Positions 39,435 through 47,955 of a DNA stretch of 52,722 bases are shown here, piece by piece; the first letter of the stretch is position 1; each line of letters starts with the position of its first letter. The DNA comes from Clostridia bacterium (lineage in GTDB: Bacteria > Bacillota > Clostridia > Oscillospirales > CAG-272). The stretch spans positions 1 through 52,722 of the forward strand of contig JAFUKI010000046.1 in NCBI GenBank assembly GCA_017467815.1, written 5' to 3'. The notes beneath the pieces were generated by a model that ran no database searches, was not told the DNA's origin, and worked only from the letters and a program-made list of their open reading frames with translations. Both the position numbers and the translations under genes were made by a program.

Positions 39435-42299
39435 TTACTCTGCGAAATATACTTCAACCGCGGCAATAGAGTTGGCGGAAACCGGCAGAACCACGGTTTC
39501 TCCGTTTACTTCAGCTTTCTGTGCAAGTTCATTGCCTGCCAGATCCACGATAGCAGCCTTTGCCACCTTTTTGCCGAAGGTGAGACAGATCTGTCCGTCA
39601 CAGCCATTTGTTTCATAGCCGCGCACCAGCATACCGCCGTTTCCGCGGGGAAGAACCGCAGAAATCACCGCATTGTCCGATACGGCTTTCAGCAGACTGC
39701 TTTCCATGGGCAGGGAGCCGGTGTGGCAGTTGGAAGGCTGATACAGCAAAGCGTGGTTGCAGACAAGTGCCATTTCCTCTGCCTTCTTCGCCTGCGCCGG
39801 ACAGGTACCCAGCCACAGCACGATGTCGTGTTCTCCTCTTTCCGGATACGGATCCGGTTCGATTGCACAATGGAACAGGGTCAGGGAAAGGCTGTTTTGG
39901 GTACCGCGGTAACCGTATTTGCTGTCGCTGATCAGGATCGCGCAGTTGTCCTTGTCACCGCCCAGTGCCATGCCGTACTGCAATGCGGGTACATCATGTT
40001 CTGCTTCGCTTCTGCGGACTGCACCGGCGGGGATATCGTATAAGAATTCTTTGGTTTCGTAAGCAACGGGTACACGGTAGTTCAGCATGGGCAGATGATC
40101 CTTGTGGAGTCCGTGTTCCTGCCAGTGGGCTTTGATGGTGACCTTCACCGCGCAGGCATCCTTGTCCAGACTGTAGACAGCATCAATACGGGATTCACCC
40201 ACATTATATACGGTTCTTACACTCTGCCGCAGTCCGCCGTTGTCAACAGTAGAAAGTTCAACACATTTGGTAAGAGGGGATTCGCTCAGGTATCTGCCGA
40301 TATTCCATGCGCTCATGTCCACTCTTTCGGTTTCAATATAGGTAAATCCTGCACCGGTACCGTCAGCGATCATTTCCATACCGGCTTCCTTGTCGAACAG
40401 GGAAACAATACGGCCGCTGTTTTTGTCGATCCGTACTTTGAGCCGGTCATTTTCCAGAATGGGATCTGTGTATACGCTCTCCACTCTGGGCGCCATCAGT
40501 CCGCCGATGTTGACGGGGTATTCTCTGACGTCTTTTTCCGACAGAACCACAGTGGTGTATCCCATAGCGGGCACATCCGCTTCAACCAGGATCTTGAAAA
40601 AGCTGTGTCCGTAGTAGCCGGTATACGGTATGTTCAGCAGCTGGAAGGGAAGGGGATTGCCCTTGTGATCCTTTACCTGGATCCTGCCCATGTCACCGAT
40701 CCAGTCCCATACAGTCAGTTCTGCCGTTTCCTTGCGGTCCATGGGCATGGTGTTGAAAATATGGAAAATTCTCGTTTTGCCGCTGCCTCTTTCGGTGCTG
40801 GGTACGCCGATGAAATTTTCCAGTCCGAAACCTACACCCGCACCTTCGGACTGGCTGACGTATGCGTCAATATCCACGGGAATGGAGGAGGTGTCGATGT
40901 TCAGAGCGATGTTGTACATGGCATTGGAGATCTGGGTGTTGGATATTGCCTTGGAGACCTGATACTGCCCCATGATGTATTCTTTGGAAGGCTGTGTCGC
41001 AGTGCCGGGGAGAATATCGTGGAACTGTCCGAAAAGTACGTTTTTCCAGGCGTCCTTCAGCTGCTTTTCCGCGAAGGGATAACCCACATACTGTCCGGCA
41101 GCAGCACTCATGATTTCCGCATCTGCCAGAGCCGCTTCCAGACGACGGTTGCCTCTCTTGATGCAGCTCAGGGTGCTGTAACATCCGGTGAAAATATAAT
41201 TGATCTCGCCGGAAACCACGGGAATTTGATCCCAGATCTTGGCGGCTTCATCGAAGTATTCGTGGAATGTACCGAAGCGTACACGGGGATAGATCTTCCA
41301 TGTCATCATATCCAGCGCCCGTTCCACGTCCCGTCTGGTAGGTCCGCCGCCGTGGTCGCCTACACCGTAAACGTGCAGAATGGTTTTCAGACCGCAGGTA
41401 CGCTTGCTGATGTCAAACACCAGAGGACCGACAAAGGGAGTGATGGCGCCGGTATACCAGAGGGTCTCTCTGCGCACCAGGATCTCTTTCCCGGAAAGGG
41501 CGCGGTAACGGTACAGGTCGGAACCGGTATTGCTTCCGCGGCAGTGGTAATAGTATTTTACATCGCCGTAGGAATTGATCTCGGCAATATTGGCGCTGTG
41601 GCCGAAGGTGTCCGGGGAAAAGTCCACATCCAGTCTCTTGACACCCCAGACATTGGTGAGATATTCGCGGCTGTATTCGATATGACGTAGCATGGATTCA
41701 CCGGAAGGCAGATTCTTGTCCGTTTCCACCCAGTAGGATGCGGTCACTTCCCAGCGTCCTTCGGCAATTCTGGCTTTGATCTGCTCCATCATGGCAGGAT
41801 CATGGTCCTCCACGATCTTGTAAACGGAAGCCTGGGACTGGGAGAAACAGAAATCCGGATACTGATCCATCAGATTCAGTACGGAACGGAAGGTAGCCAG
41901 CGTGATGGCAACGGTCTCGTCGTATCCCCACTGCCAGTTCATGTCAATATGGGCGTGTCCTGCCAGAATGATTTCATATTCCTTGGCGGCATCCTGCAGA
42001 GGAAGGAGCATTTCTTCGGCAGCTTCGCAGTTCTGATTCGTCAGTGCGCCCTGTTCTCTGGCGGCTTCGGTCAGATAATCAATGGCTGCTTCCACATATG
42101 TATCGTATTTGCCGCCGTTTTCTTGGGAAAGCTGCATGGCGTAGTCCATTTCCGCCAGAATTCTGATAACCGGACGGCTGGCAGGCAGGATTACTTTGGC
42201 ACCGAGGTTACCGCCGACCCGGGTCCCCTGCTTCAGATCTCTGTGATTTCCGCCGACCAGATTTTCCAGACAGTTGAATTTTTCCACCAGATTCATCAT
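39435..42299 (-). CDS. GH38 alpha-mannosidase
   Basis: A 954-residue GH38 enzyme with classical motifs: GHAHIDMNWQW near 114-124 for zinc binding, nucleophile D230 in DFSPDTFGHS, and GQFHDILPGT later in the domain. It trims alpha-linked mannose from N-glycan or mannan fragments; like many bacterial GH38 proteins it has no signal peptide. The start is taken at ATG 42299 (GAGG 9 nt upstream) instead of GTG 42314. It is second in the operon, 49 bp behind a metallophosphoesterase. It differs clearly from the neighbouring GH38, so the two are not a recent duplication. Confidence 0.93.
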   Translation of the reverse strand: MMNLVEKFNCLENLVGGNHRDLKQGTRVGGNLGAKVILPASRPVIRILAEMDYAMQLSQENGGKYDTYVEAAIDYLTEAAREQGALTNQNCEAAEEMLLPLQDAAKEYEIILAGHAHIDMNWQWGYDETVAITLATFRSVLNLMDQYPDFCFSQSQASVYKIVEDHDPAMMEQIKARIAEGRWEVTASYWVETDKNLPSGESMLRHIEYSREYLTNVWGVKRLDVDFSPDTFGHSANIAEINSYGDVKYYYHCRGSNTGSDLYRYRALSGKEILVRRETLWYTGAITPFVGPLVFDISKRTCGLKTILHVYGVGDHGGGPTRRDVERALDMMTWKIYPRVRFGTFHEYFDEAAKIWDQIPVVSGEINYIFTGCYSTLSCIKRGNRRLEAALADAEIMSAAAGQYVGYPFAEKQLKDAWKNVLFGQFHDILPGTATQPSKEYIMGQYQVSKAISNTQISNAMYNIALNIDTSSIPVDIDAYVSQSEGAGVGFGLENFIGVPSTERGSGKTRIFHIFNTMPMDRKETAELTVWDWIGDMGRIQVKDHKGNPLPFQLLNIPYTGYYGHSFFKILVEADVPAMGYTTVVLSEKDVREYPVNIGGLMAPRVESVYTDPILENDRLKVRIDKNSGRIVSLFDKEAGMEMIADGTGAGFTYIETERVDMSAWNIGRYLSESPLTKCVELSTVDNGGLRQSVRTVYNVGESRIDAVYSLDKDACAVKVTIKAHWQEHGLHKDHLPMLNYRVPVAYETKEFLYDIPAGAVRRSEAEHDVPALQYGMALGGDKDNCAILISDSKYGYRGTQNSLSLTLFHCAIEPDPYPERGEHDIVLWLGTCPAQAKKAEEMALVCNHALLYQPSNCHTGSLPMESSLLKAVSDNAVISAVLPRGNGGMLVRGYETNGCDGQICLTFGKKVAKAAIVDLAGNELAQKAEVNGETVVLPVSANSIAAVEVYFAE

Positions 42300-42348
42300 G
42301 GTTGTTATCCTCACTTTTCGGAAATTTGATATATGATACAGATGCCCT

Positions 42349-43227
42349 TCAGCAGGGAGTCACGGTGATCTTTCTTACGTATTTTTCATACAGGGGTGCT
42401 GCAATGTACTGCATTTTTCCCGGTGCATATTCGCCTGCATGAGCCGCGTGTACATGACCGGCAATCACAGCCGCCACATTGCTTTCGGGACTGCGGATAA
42501 AGTCGCTGAATGCCTTGTTCATGGGAGAATCGTTGTTCTCGAACAGGAAGTACATATTCAGTCCCTGCCAGTTTGCCTTGATGACTTCGATATAGGAATC
42601 GGAACGCACACCCACGTGCATCATCAGCAGAATGGGCAGATTCCGGGACGCCTGTTCTTTGAGCCGATCCATCTGAGAGGGGGTAATGTCGTGGTCTTCA
42701 TTGTTGATGCCCACGATCAGGAAATCCCCGTAATCCCGTACCCAGAAGTCAGCGTCTCCGCCCATGAATTCGTCGTAGAACTTGTGATACATCACATGAA
42801 TGTCCAGCGCAGGATCTGTGGGACGTACCAGCGCTTGCAGTTCGGGCGTGTAGGCCACATCTACGGGATTGCAGAATTCGTGATTGCCGGGGGTGTACAG
42901 AATCTCCACGGGGCAGGTCTTAAACATATCCCGGATCATACGGTGGGTACTGAGATTGAAAAAGTTGAACATATCCCCGGTGATCAGCAGAGCATCTGTG
43001 GCGGGGTCGTCCTTGATCTGTTCCATCAGCATATCCCACGCTTCGCCGGGCAGGGTAAGACCGGGTGTGGTGGTGTATTTTTCGATATCCTTTTCCATCA
43101 GGATTCGTTCCGCTTCGCTGTCCTGTGCACCGGCATGGGTGATATGGGCATCCGTGATATGATAAAAGTGATATTCTCTTTTTAATCCAGGTAATTTTAT
43201 GGTTGTATTTTCAATGTTCAGTTTCAT
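42349..43227 (-). CDS. Calcineurin-like metallophosphoesterase
   Basis: A 292-residue metallophosphoesterase of the 3',5'-cAMP phosphodiesterase/CpdA-like type. Motifs are ITDAHITHAG (D-x-H), LLITGDMFNFF (GD), YTPGNHEFCN (GNHE), LLMMHVGV and AGHVHAAHAG (GHxH). It is the first gene of the 16-gene operon, about 110 nt after the predicted start site. Its role is unclear: a cyclic nucleotide, UDP-sugar or phospho-glycan substrate are all possible. It is not closely similar to the tandem pair at 29650-31113. Confidence 0.85.
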   Translation of the reverse strand: MKLNIENTTIKLPGLKREYHFYHITDAHITHAGAQDSEAERILMEKDIEKYTTTPGLTLPGEAWDMLMEQIKDDPATDALLITGDMFNFFNLSTHRMIRDMFKTCPVEILYTPGNHEFCNPVDVAYTPELQALVRPTDPALDIHVMYHKFYDEFMGGDADFWVRDYGDFLIVGINNEDHDITPSQMDRLKEQASRNLPILLMMHVGVRSDSYIEVIKANWQGLNMYFLFENNDSPMNKAFSDFIRSPESNVAAVIAGHVHAAHAGEYAPGKMQYIAAPLYEKYVRKITVTPC

Positions 43228-43321
43228 TTTTCCATCTCTTTCTGCAGCGTGATTCAGTCAGTTCCGGTATCGGAATGCCGCCTGCAAAACCACCGTAGCA
43301 CCTTGTTTTTCGCCATTTGGG

Positions 43322-43372
43322 CATAATTCACCAATTATGATTTATTATAGCATAGGCAGATGGAAATTTCAA
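43322..43372 (-). promoter_or_regulatory. Promoter and palindromic operator of the 16-gene operon
   Basis: TTGAAA (43367-43372) and TATAAT (43344-43349) are 17 bp apart with TGC before the -10. CATAATT-CACC-AATTATG (43322-43339) is a perfect 7-bp inverted repeat covering the predicted start site, placed as for a repressor. The leader contains a small TTCCG/CGGAA hairpin near 43261-43274. No local regulator gene is in the operon. Confidence 0.75.
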
Positions 43373-43423
43373 TACAGGGATCGAGATTCATCGGGAAACA
43401 TTGTGTAAATATTGTTTAAAATG

Positions 43424-43475
43424 TATAAAAAACCAAAAGACCCCGTCCATCTTCCGGATAGAGATGAAACGGGGT
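43424..43475 (-). terminator. Terminator of the serine hydrolase gene
   Basis: ACCCCGT (43440-43446) and ACGGGGT (43469-43475), with inner CATCT/AGATG, form the stem. The minus strand continues into CTTTTGGTTTTTT. It lies 18 bp past the stop at 43493. Confidence 0.85.
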
Positions 43476-43492
43476 TTGGGTATTGGGAAAAC

Positions 43493-44965
43493 TCAGATGA
43501 CCTTTCCTTCGGCACAGCCGAGGTATTCGTTAAGGAACCATTCGCAGTTTTTTGTGATGTTCAGCGAAACTTTATCGTCTTCAAAAGTGAAAGCCGCGGT
43601 CATATTGCCGATATGGTTATCAATGATCAGAGTACGCAGCAGGAATGTGTTTTCATTCTGCCATACACCGGCATTCAGACAACGGTAGGGTCTGCCGCTG
43701 GGTGTGCAGATCTTTTCGTTGTGATAATGGGTCTCGGGCAGGAATGTATCTTCATATTCCGCCAGTCCGAAGGGATATGCTTTGTCTCCGCGGTCAGTAT
43801 GATATGTCAGCACGCCGCCCTTTTCGGTAAAGCGGATGGTAAAGCTCTGCATACCCATGGGGTTTTCACCGAGCGCATAGGTTTTGTTGTTTACCTGTGC
43901 CATCAGAGGAGAAGAAGCTTCGCCGGCAGGATGGGATACTTTCAGGCCGCTGATCAGGCTGCAGAGGGAATCATATGCGGCATCGTCATAGGGTATCGTT
44001 TCGTCCGTGATCTTATCAATAACCGCATCGAAAATCAGATCGGGAATACCGTTGTATTTTTCGGGATCTCCCTGGGAGTCCGAGGTGCAGATGAGCAGGA
44101 GATCCTTGTCGGGATGCACGAGGGCATACTGACCGCCCATACCGGTGAAAGCGAAGGAATTGTTTCTCTGACGCCAGATCTGGTAACCGTATCCGTGTTC
44201 CTTATTGTCGATCTGTGCGGAGGTAGCTTCACGGATATATTCTTCACTCAGATACTGCTTTCCGTTGATATTGCCGTGGTTTGCAAAGAGGAGCGCATAA
44301 CGTGCCAGGTCCCTGGTGGTGCAGAGAACGCCGGAACCGCCCCAGGAAGTACCTTCGGGCGCCTGAATACACCAGGCATCGTCGGAAAAACCGATTTCGG
44401 AAAGTACTTTTTCCTTCAGATATTCAAGAAGAGGCTTGCCCGTCAGTTTTTCCACAAGGGCGCAGAGGGTGTGGGAAGAGGATGTGTCGTACAGGAAACG
44501 TGTGCCGGGCATATGATCCGGTTTGTAGCTGGGATTGAAGAATGTTGCTACCCAGTCCTTGGTGTCCAGACCGGTCGGTGTTTTGTATGTGGTACCGTGG
44601 GGGTGACAGGTTGCCATCATCAGCATATCGCGGATCTTCATTTCGGCGATGTACGGATCCACTTCTGCGGGAAGCTTTTCGGGGAAATAATCAATGATTT
44701 TGTCGTTGAGCGAAATTTTGCCCTCGTCGACCAACATACCGATTGCACCGGAAACAAAGCTTTTGCTGACGGAGAACATACGATGCTTGAAATCCTTATG
44801 GAAGGGCGCCCAGTATCCTTCGGCAAATACTTTACCGTGACGGATCATAATAAAGCTGTGGCAGACCTTTCTTTTTTCGTTCAGGGTGTTGATGTAGTCG
44901 GCGACCCATTCCGGGGATACACCTACATCTTCGGGACGACAAAATGTGTTGAGAATATCGGACAT
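43493..44965 (-). CDS. Serine hydrolase, class C beta-lactamase/esterase fold
   Basis: A 490-residue protein. SVSK (S65-K68) is the SxxK catalytic motif, Y159 in LYDTSSSH corresponds to the YxN element, and GMGGQYALVHP near 285 fits the third motif region. An extra C-terminal beta domain (about 370-490) follows, as in EstB-like esterases and D-aminopeptidase relatives. There is no signal peptide, so it is probably an esterase or amidase, not a resistance lactamase. It is a single-gene unit with its own promoter and terminator; AAAAGGAG precedes the ATG. Confidence 0.85.
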   Translation of the reverse strand: MSDILNTFCRPEDVGVSPEWVADYINTLNEKRKVCHSFIMIRHGKVFAEGYWAPFHKDFKHRMFSVSKSFVSGAIGMLVDEGKISLNDKIIDYFPEKLPAEVDPYIAEMKIRDMLMMATCHPHGTTYKTPTGLDTKDWVATFFNPSYKPDHMPGTRFLYDTSSSHTLCALVEKLTGKPLLEYLKEKVLSEIGFSDDAWCIQAPEGTSWGGSGVLCTTRDLARYALLFANHGNINGKQYLSEEYIREATSAQIDNKEHGYGYQIWRQRNNSFAFTGMGGQYALVHPDKDLLLICTSDSQGDPEKYNGIPDLIFDAVIDKITDETIPYDDAAYDSLCSLISGLKVSHPAGEASSPLMAQVNNKTYALGENPMGMQSFTIRFTEKGGVLTYHTDRGDKAYPFGLAEYEDTFLPETHYHNEKICTPSGRPYRCLNAGVWQNENTFLLRTLIIDNHIGNMTAAFTFEDDKVSLNITKNCEWFLNEYLGCAEGKVI

Positions 44966-45053
44966 AGCGATTCTCCTTTTCTGAAAAATAGATTTTTATA
45001 TAAGGACCTCTTGATCTCCTTGGTTTATTCAGCAGTGAAATCTTTTCTTAAAA

Positions 45054-45082
45054 ATGATACCACAAGTACAGCCGAAAGTAAA
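45054..45082 (-). promoter_or_regulatory. Promoter of the serine hydrolase gene
   Basis: TTTACT (45077-45082) and TATCAT (45054-45059) are 17 bp apart with TGG before the -10. Confidence 0.6.
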
Positions 45083-45138
45083 GGGAATCCGATGAAGTTT
45101 TTGTGCGCCTGAGAGAATTTACTGTATTGTCTCCGGCA

Positions 45139-45789
45139 TTACCGTATGGCTTTCAGCGTACCGGTGGCACCCCATTTCTTCAGCACCTCCACGGCGGAAA
45201 AGCCGGCTTGGTACAGGGCTGCCGTTTCATGTTCCAGTGTCAGCGGTGTGTCGTAATGGTAGAACCCATTGTCCGTGATCCCCTGTTCTTCTTTCAGCGC
45301 AGCCAGATTCCGGCGGTGCGTAATTTCTTCCTCATCCGATAAAGCGAAATAATCGGTCAGGATAAAATATCCGTTTTCCTTCAGTGCACTGCGGAGTCGG
45401 GCATACAGGGGGATTTTTTCTTCTTTGGTGAAGTGATGCAGACTTTCAACAGAAACCGCCGCATCAAACACATTCTCCCCGAAAGGCACATCAAAATAGG
45501 ATCCCGTAAGCAAAGTGATATCCTTATCCGGAAACTTCTCCCGCAAAACATCCAGCATTCCCGGCGCCAGGTCGATCCCGGTCACTTTGGCAGAAGGATT
45601 GCACAGGAAATATGCCCCCAACTCCAACCCCGTACCGCATCCCAGATCCAGCACACGGCATCCCGGATCCAGGGGCAGGCAAGCAGCGGTGAAAGGATAG
45701 AATTCTTCCGCGGAAGCGATATTGGTCATCATATGTTCATCATATCCGTCCAAACGGTTTTCAAAAAAAGAACGCATTGTTTCAAGCAT
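45139..45789 (-). CDS. Class I SAM-dependent methyltransferase
   Basis: A 216-residue Rossmann methyltransferase. Motif I is VLDLGCGTGLE (46-56), motif II VTGIDLAPGML, and a post-motif VSVESLHHF precedes ALKENGYFILTDY. It uses S-adenosylmethionine; the acceptor (small molecule, lipid or quinone) cannot be told. It is a single-gene unit. AGGTG precedes the ATG at a short distance, and a promoter lies at 45828-45856. Confidence 0.88.
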   Translation of the reverse strand: MLETMRSFFENRLDGYDEHMMTNIASAEEFYPFTAACLPLDPGCRVLDLGCGTGLELGAYFLCNPSAKVTGIDLAPGMLDVLREKFPDKDITLLTGSYFDVPFGENVFDAAVSVESLHHFTKEEKIPLYARLRSALKENGYFILTDYFALSDEEEITHRRNLAALKEEQGITDNGFYHYDTPLTLEHETAALYQAGFSAVEVLKKWGATGTLKAIR

Positions 45790-45827
45790 GGCGGCACCTC
45801 GGTTGTGATGGAGTAGTTGGCGGTATT

Positions 45828-45856
45828 ATTATAGCATATTTTTGGGGGGATGAAAA
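45828..45856 (-). promoter_or_regulatory. Promoter of the SAM methyltransferase gene
   Basis: TTTTCA (45851-45856) and TATAAT (45828-45833) are 17 bp apart with TGC before the -10. It begins 5 bp from the terminator of the NUDIX gene. Confidence 0.65.
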
Positions 45857-45861
45857 GAGGA

Positions 45862-45892
45862 AACCCACAGAGAAAAGTATCCGCTGTGGGTT
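45862..45892 (-). terminator. Terminator of the NUDIX gene
   Basis: AACCCACAG (45862-45870) pairs with CTGTGGGTT (45884-45892). Only a short T-run (CCTCTTTTC) follows on the minus strand. Confidence 0.65.
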
Positions 45893-45922
45893 ATGCTGTA
45901 TACAGTTTTGTGTGATCGGCAG

Positions 45923-46468
45923 TCAGGCTTCGGTCTGCAGCATCATGGCAGCACGGAGAATACCGCATTGTGTTTTCCCATCGGGGATCTCGCCTTTCAG
46001 AACGGCTTTTACGGCTTCATCAAGGGGCATCCGAAACACTTCCAGAAATTCGTCCTCATCCAGATCATTTTCCGTAAAAGTCAGACCTTTGGCAAGAAAC
46101 ATCCGGATACGCTCACCCATAATCGCCGGGGAACCGTAGTAATCTCCCATATCGATCAGTTCACGGGGAACAGCACCGGTTTCTTCCCGGAGTTCCCGAA
46201 GCGCCGCCTCTGCCCAATCCTCACCGGGATAATCCAGCTTGCCCGCCGGGATTTCCGTAAGAACCTGATCCACTGCATACCGGAACTGACGCTCCAGAAG
46301 CACCTCCCCCTCATCGGTAACAGGCACCACACAAACAGCCCCCACGTGTTTTACGTATTCTCTGTACCCGGTCTTTCCGTCGGGAAGCTGTACGGTATCC
46401 TTATACAGATGGACAACGTATCCGTCAAAAATAAGCTGGGAATCGGTCATTTTCTCGATGAGATCCAT
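45923..46468 (-). CDS. NUDIX hydrolase, ADP-ribose pyrophosphatase type
   Basis: A 181-residue NUDIX protein. The box GEDWAEAALRELREETGA (about 82-99) is complete, preceded by EIPAGKLD, the ADP-ribose pyrophosphatase signature. It splits ADP-ribose or ADP-sugars into AMP and sugar phosphate, a housekeeping function. It resembles NudF-type enzymes in length and N-terminal strands (VHLYKDTVQLPDG). Single-gene unit with its own promoter (46498-46526). CAGGAG precedes the ATG. Confidence 0.92.
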   Translation of the reverse strand: MDLIEKMTDSQLIFDGYVVHLYKDTVQLPDGKTGYREYVKHVGAVCVVPVTDEGEVLLERQFRYAVDQVLTEIPAGKLDYPGEDWAEAALRELREETGAVPRELIDMGDYYGSPAIMGERIRMFLAKGLTFTENDLDEDEFLEVFRMPLDEAVKAVLKGEIPDGKTQCGILRAAMMLQTEA

Positions 46469-46497
46469 AGTATACTCCTGCTGTTGTATTTGGGTCT

Positions 46498-46526
46498 ATT
46501 ATAACAGAAATTCTGCGCGGATGCAA
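46498..46526 (-). promoter_or_regulatory. Promoter of the NUDIX gene
   Basis: TTGCAT (46521-46526) and TATAAT (46498-46503) are 17 bp apart with TGT before the -10. Confidence 0.7.
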
Positions 46527-46608
46527 GGGGAGGACAAAGCGGTAAGCGGAAAGGTCATACCGGCTGATGTCGAGCCTGTAAATCAAGGCAGGGAAGAACA
46601 ACGGCTGA

Positions 46609-47049
46609 TCATTCTTCCTGTAACGATCCGAGTACTTTATATAACAGACGATATAATTGCATTGCTTCTTCCGCATCCAATTTTACACAGCCTGCAACAC
46701 TTTGGGGAACGGAAACTGCGTCGTCTTTCAGATTCTCCCCTTTTTCAGTGATCTCAACCAGAAGCATACGTTCATCTTCCCTGGAACGGGAACGGACTAC
46801 ATATCCCTTGGCTTCAAGACTTTTCAGAACGGGGGTCAGAGTACCGGAGTCCAGAAACAATCTTTTGCCAAGTTCCGTAACGCTGAGCTTTTTCTCTTCC
46901 CAAAACACCATCATAGCGATATATTGCGTATAGGTAAGGTCAAGCGCATTCAGGTACGGTCTGTACTGCTTGATAACTTCACGGGAGGCGGCATAAAGCG
47001 GAAAACATATTTGATTTTTTAACCGTAGAGCTTCGTATTTTTTATCCAT
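46609..47049 (-). CDS. ohrR: OhrR-type MarR regulator of peroxide response
   Basis: A 146-residue MarR family protein with the OhrR signature: C15 in NQICFPLYAASRE, plus Y29 and Y40, which are the peroxide-sensing Cys and its tyrosine partners in Bacillus OhrR at the same numbers. The winged-helix region is LSVTELGKRLFLDSGTLTPVLKSLEAKGYV. A second Cys (C121) could form a disulphide, as in two-Cys OhrR. It is a repressor released by organic peroxide. The ATG at 47049 has GGAGG about 6 nt before; the longer frame lacks one. The glutathione peroxidase gene just upstream is the likely target. A perfect AATTG-N6-CAATT lies in its own promoter. Confidence 0.88.
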   Translation of the reverse strand: MDKKYEALRLKNQICFPLYAASREVIKQYRPYLNALDLTYTQYIAMMVFWEEKKLSVTELGKRLFLDSGTLTPVLKSLEAKGYVVRSRSREDERMLLVEITEKGENLKDDAVSVPQSVAGCVKLDAEEAMQLYRLLYKVLGSLQEE

Positions 47050-47079
47050 AACCGGCCTCCGATACAGTGTGTTTGCTTT

Positions 47080-47110
47080 ATTATAGCACAAACGAATTGT
47101 TTTTTCAATT
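47080..47110 (-). promoter_or_regulatory. Autoregulated promoter of ohrR
   Basis: TTGAAA (47103-47108) and TATAAT (47080-47085) are 17 bp apart with TGC before the -10. AATTG-TTTTTT-CAATT (47095-47110) is a perfect inverted repeat overlapping the -35, a plausible OhrR site. Confidence 0.7.
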
Positions 47111-47242
47111 ATGCAGACTGCAATTCATAAAATGCTTTTCTGACAGCCTTTACCGGCTGATCGGTGCAGGAAGCCAATCATATTTCCGTGAATATCCAAA
47201 GGGATGATCCGGGAACAGACAGTTTCTGTTTTATACGCCGTA

Positions 47243-47782
47243 TTACAGACATTCCTCGATCTTTGCTTTTAATTTTTTCATATCCGTAGGTTCAAAACGG
47301 GCAGCGATATTACCATCTCTGCTGATCAGAAACTTTGTGAAATTCCATTTGATCTTGCCGTTGTTTTTATAATCCTTATCGGTTTTCTTAACAACACCCG
47401 ACAGCATGATCCCCATGGGAGACATACCGAATCCTTCAAATTCTGTATGATCGGTAAGCCATTTGAAAAGCGGAATTGCGTTTTCGCCGTTTACCTCTAC
47501 CTTGGAAAACTGAGGAAAAGTAATGCCGTACCGACCGGTACAGAATGAATGGATTTCCGCATCGTCACCGGGCGCCTGCTCGCCGAACTGATTGCACGGG
47601 AAGTCCAGAATTTCCAGTCCCTTGTCCTTGTATTCATCATAAATAGCCTGCAGTTCATCGTACTGGGGCGTAAAACCGCATCCTGTTGCAGTGTTTACGA
47701 TCAGCAATACCTTGCCCTTGTAATCCGAAAGAGAAACTTCACTGCCGTCCCGTGCCTTCACTTTGAAATCATAAATGTTCAT
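47243..47782 (-). CDS. Glutathione peroxidase family thiol peroxidase
   Basis: A 179-residue GPx family enzyme. The peroxidatic residue is C35 (NTATGCGFTPQY) in place of selenocysteine, with the conserved FPCNQFGEQAPG block (61-72) and WNFTKFL near 145-151. C63 or C82 may act as the resolving Cys; in bacteria the electron donor is usually thioredoxin rather than glutathione. It reduces organic and hydrogen peroxides. The promoter carries repeat motifs like those near ohrR. GGAGG precedes the ATG. Confidence 0.93.
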   Translation of the reverse strand: MNIYDFKVKARDGSEVSLSDYKGKVLLIVNTATGCGFTPQYDELQAIYDEYKDKGLEILDFPCNQFGEQAPGDDAEIHSFCTGRYGITFPQFSKVEVNGENAIPLFKWLTDHTEFEGFGMSPMGIMLSGVVKKTDKDYKNNGKIKWNFTKFLISRDGNIAARFEPTDMKKLKAKIEECL

Positions 47783-47798
47783 AAACTACCTCCAAAAT

Positions 47799-47858
47799 AA
47801 ATTGAGTAAAATTAAATTGAGTACAAATTAATTATACGGATTTTTTTCATTTTGTCAA
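47799..47858 (-). promoter_or_regulatory. Promoter and repeat operator of the peroxidase gene
   Basis: TTGACA (47853-47858) and TATAAT (47831-47836) are 16 bp apart. Directly downstream, AAATTGAGTA occurs twice (47799-47808, 47814-47823), 15 bp apart. Each gives an AATT-N6-AATT half-symmetry like the ohrR site. Placement at the start site suits repression by OhrR. Confidence 0.65.
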
Positions 47859-47884
47859 TAGTGAAGTGTATCCAACTTTTTGAA

Positions 47885-47928
47885 CATTATGTAAAAACAA
47901 AAGCAGACAATGAAGACCACTGTCTGCT
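47885..47928 (-). terminator. Terminator of the beta-helix gene
   Basis: AGCAGACA (47902-47909) pairs with TGTCTGCT (47921-47928). On the minus strand TTTTGTTTTTAC follows. Confidence 0.75.
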
Positions 47929-47955
47929 GTCGGAGATATTTTGGCTAAACTGTGA

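Noticed and set aside
43404..43420. TGTAAATATTGTTT as another copy of the AraC site
   Set aside because: It matches only partly and lies 60 bp, not 37 bp, from the start of the -10.
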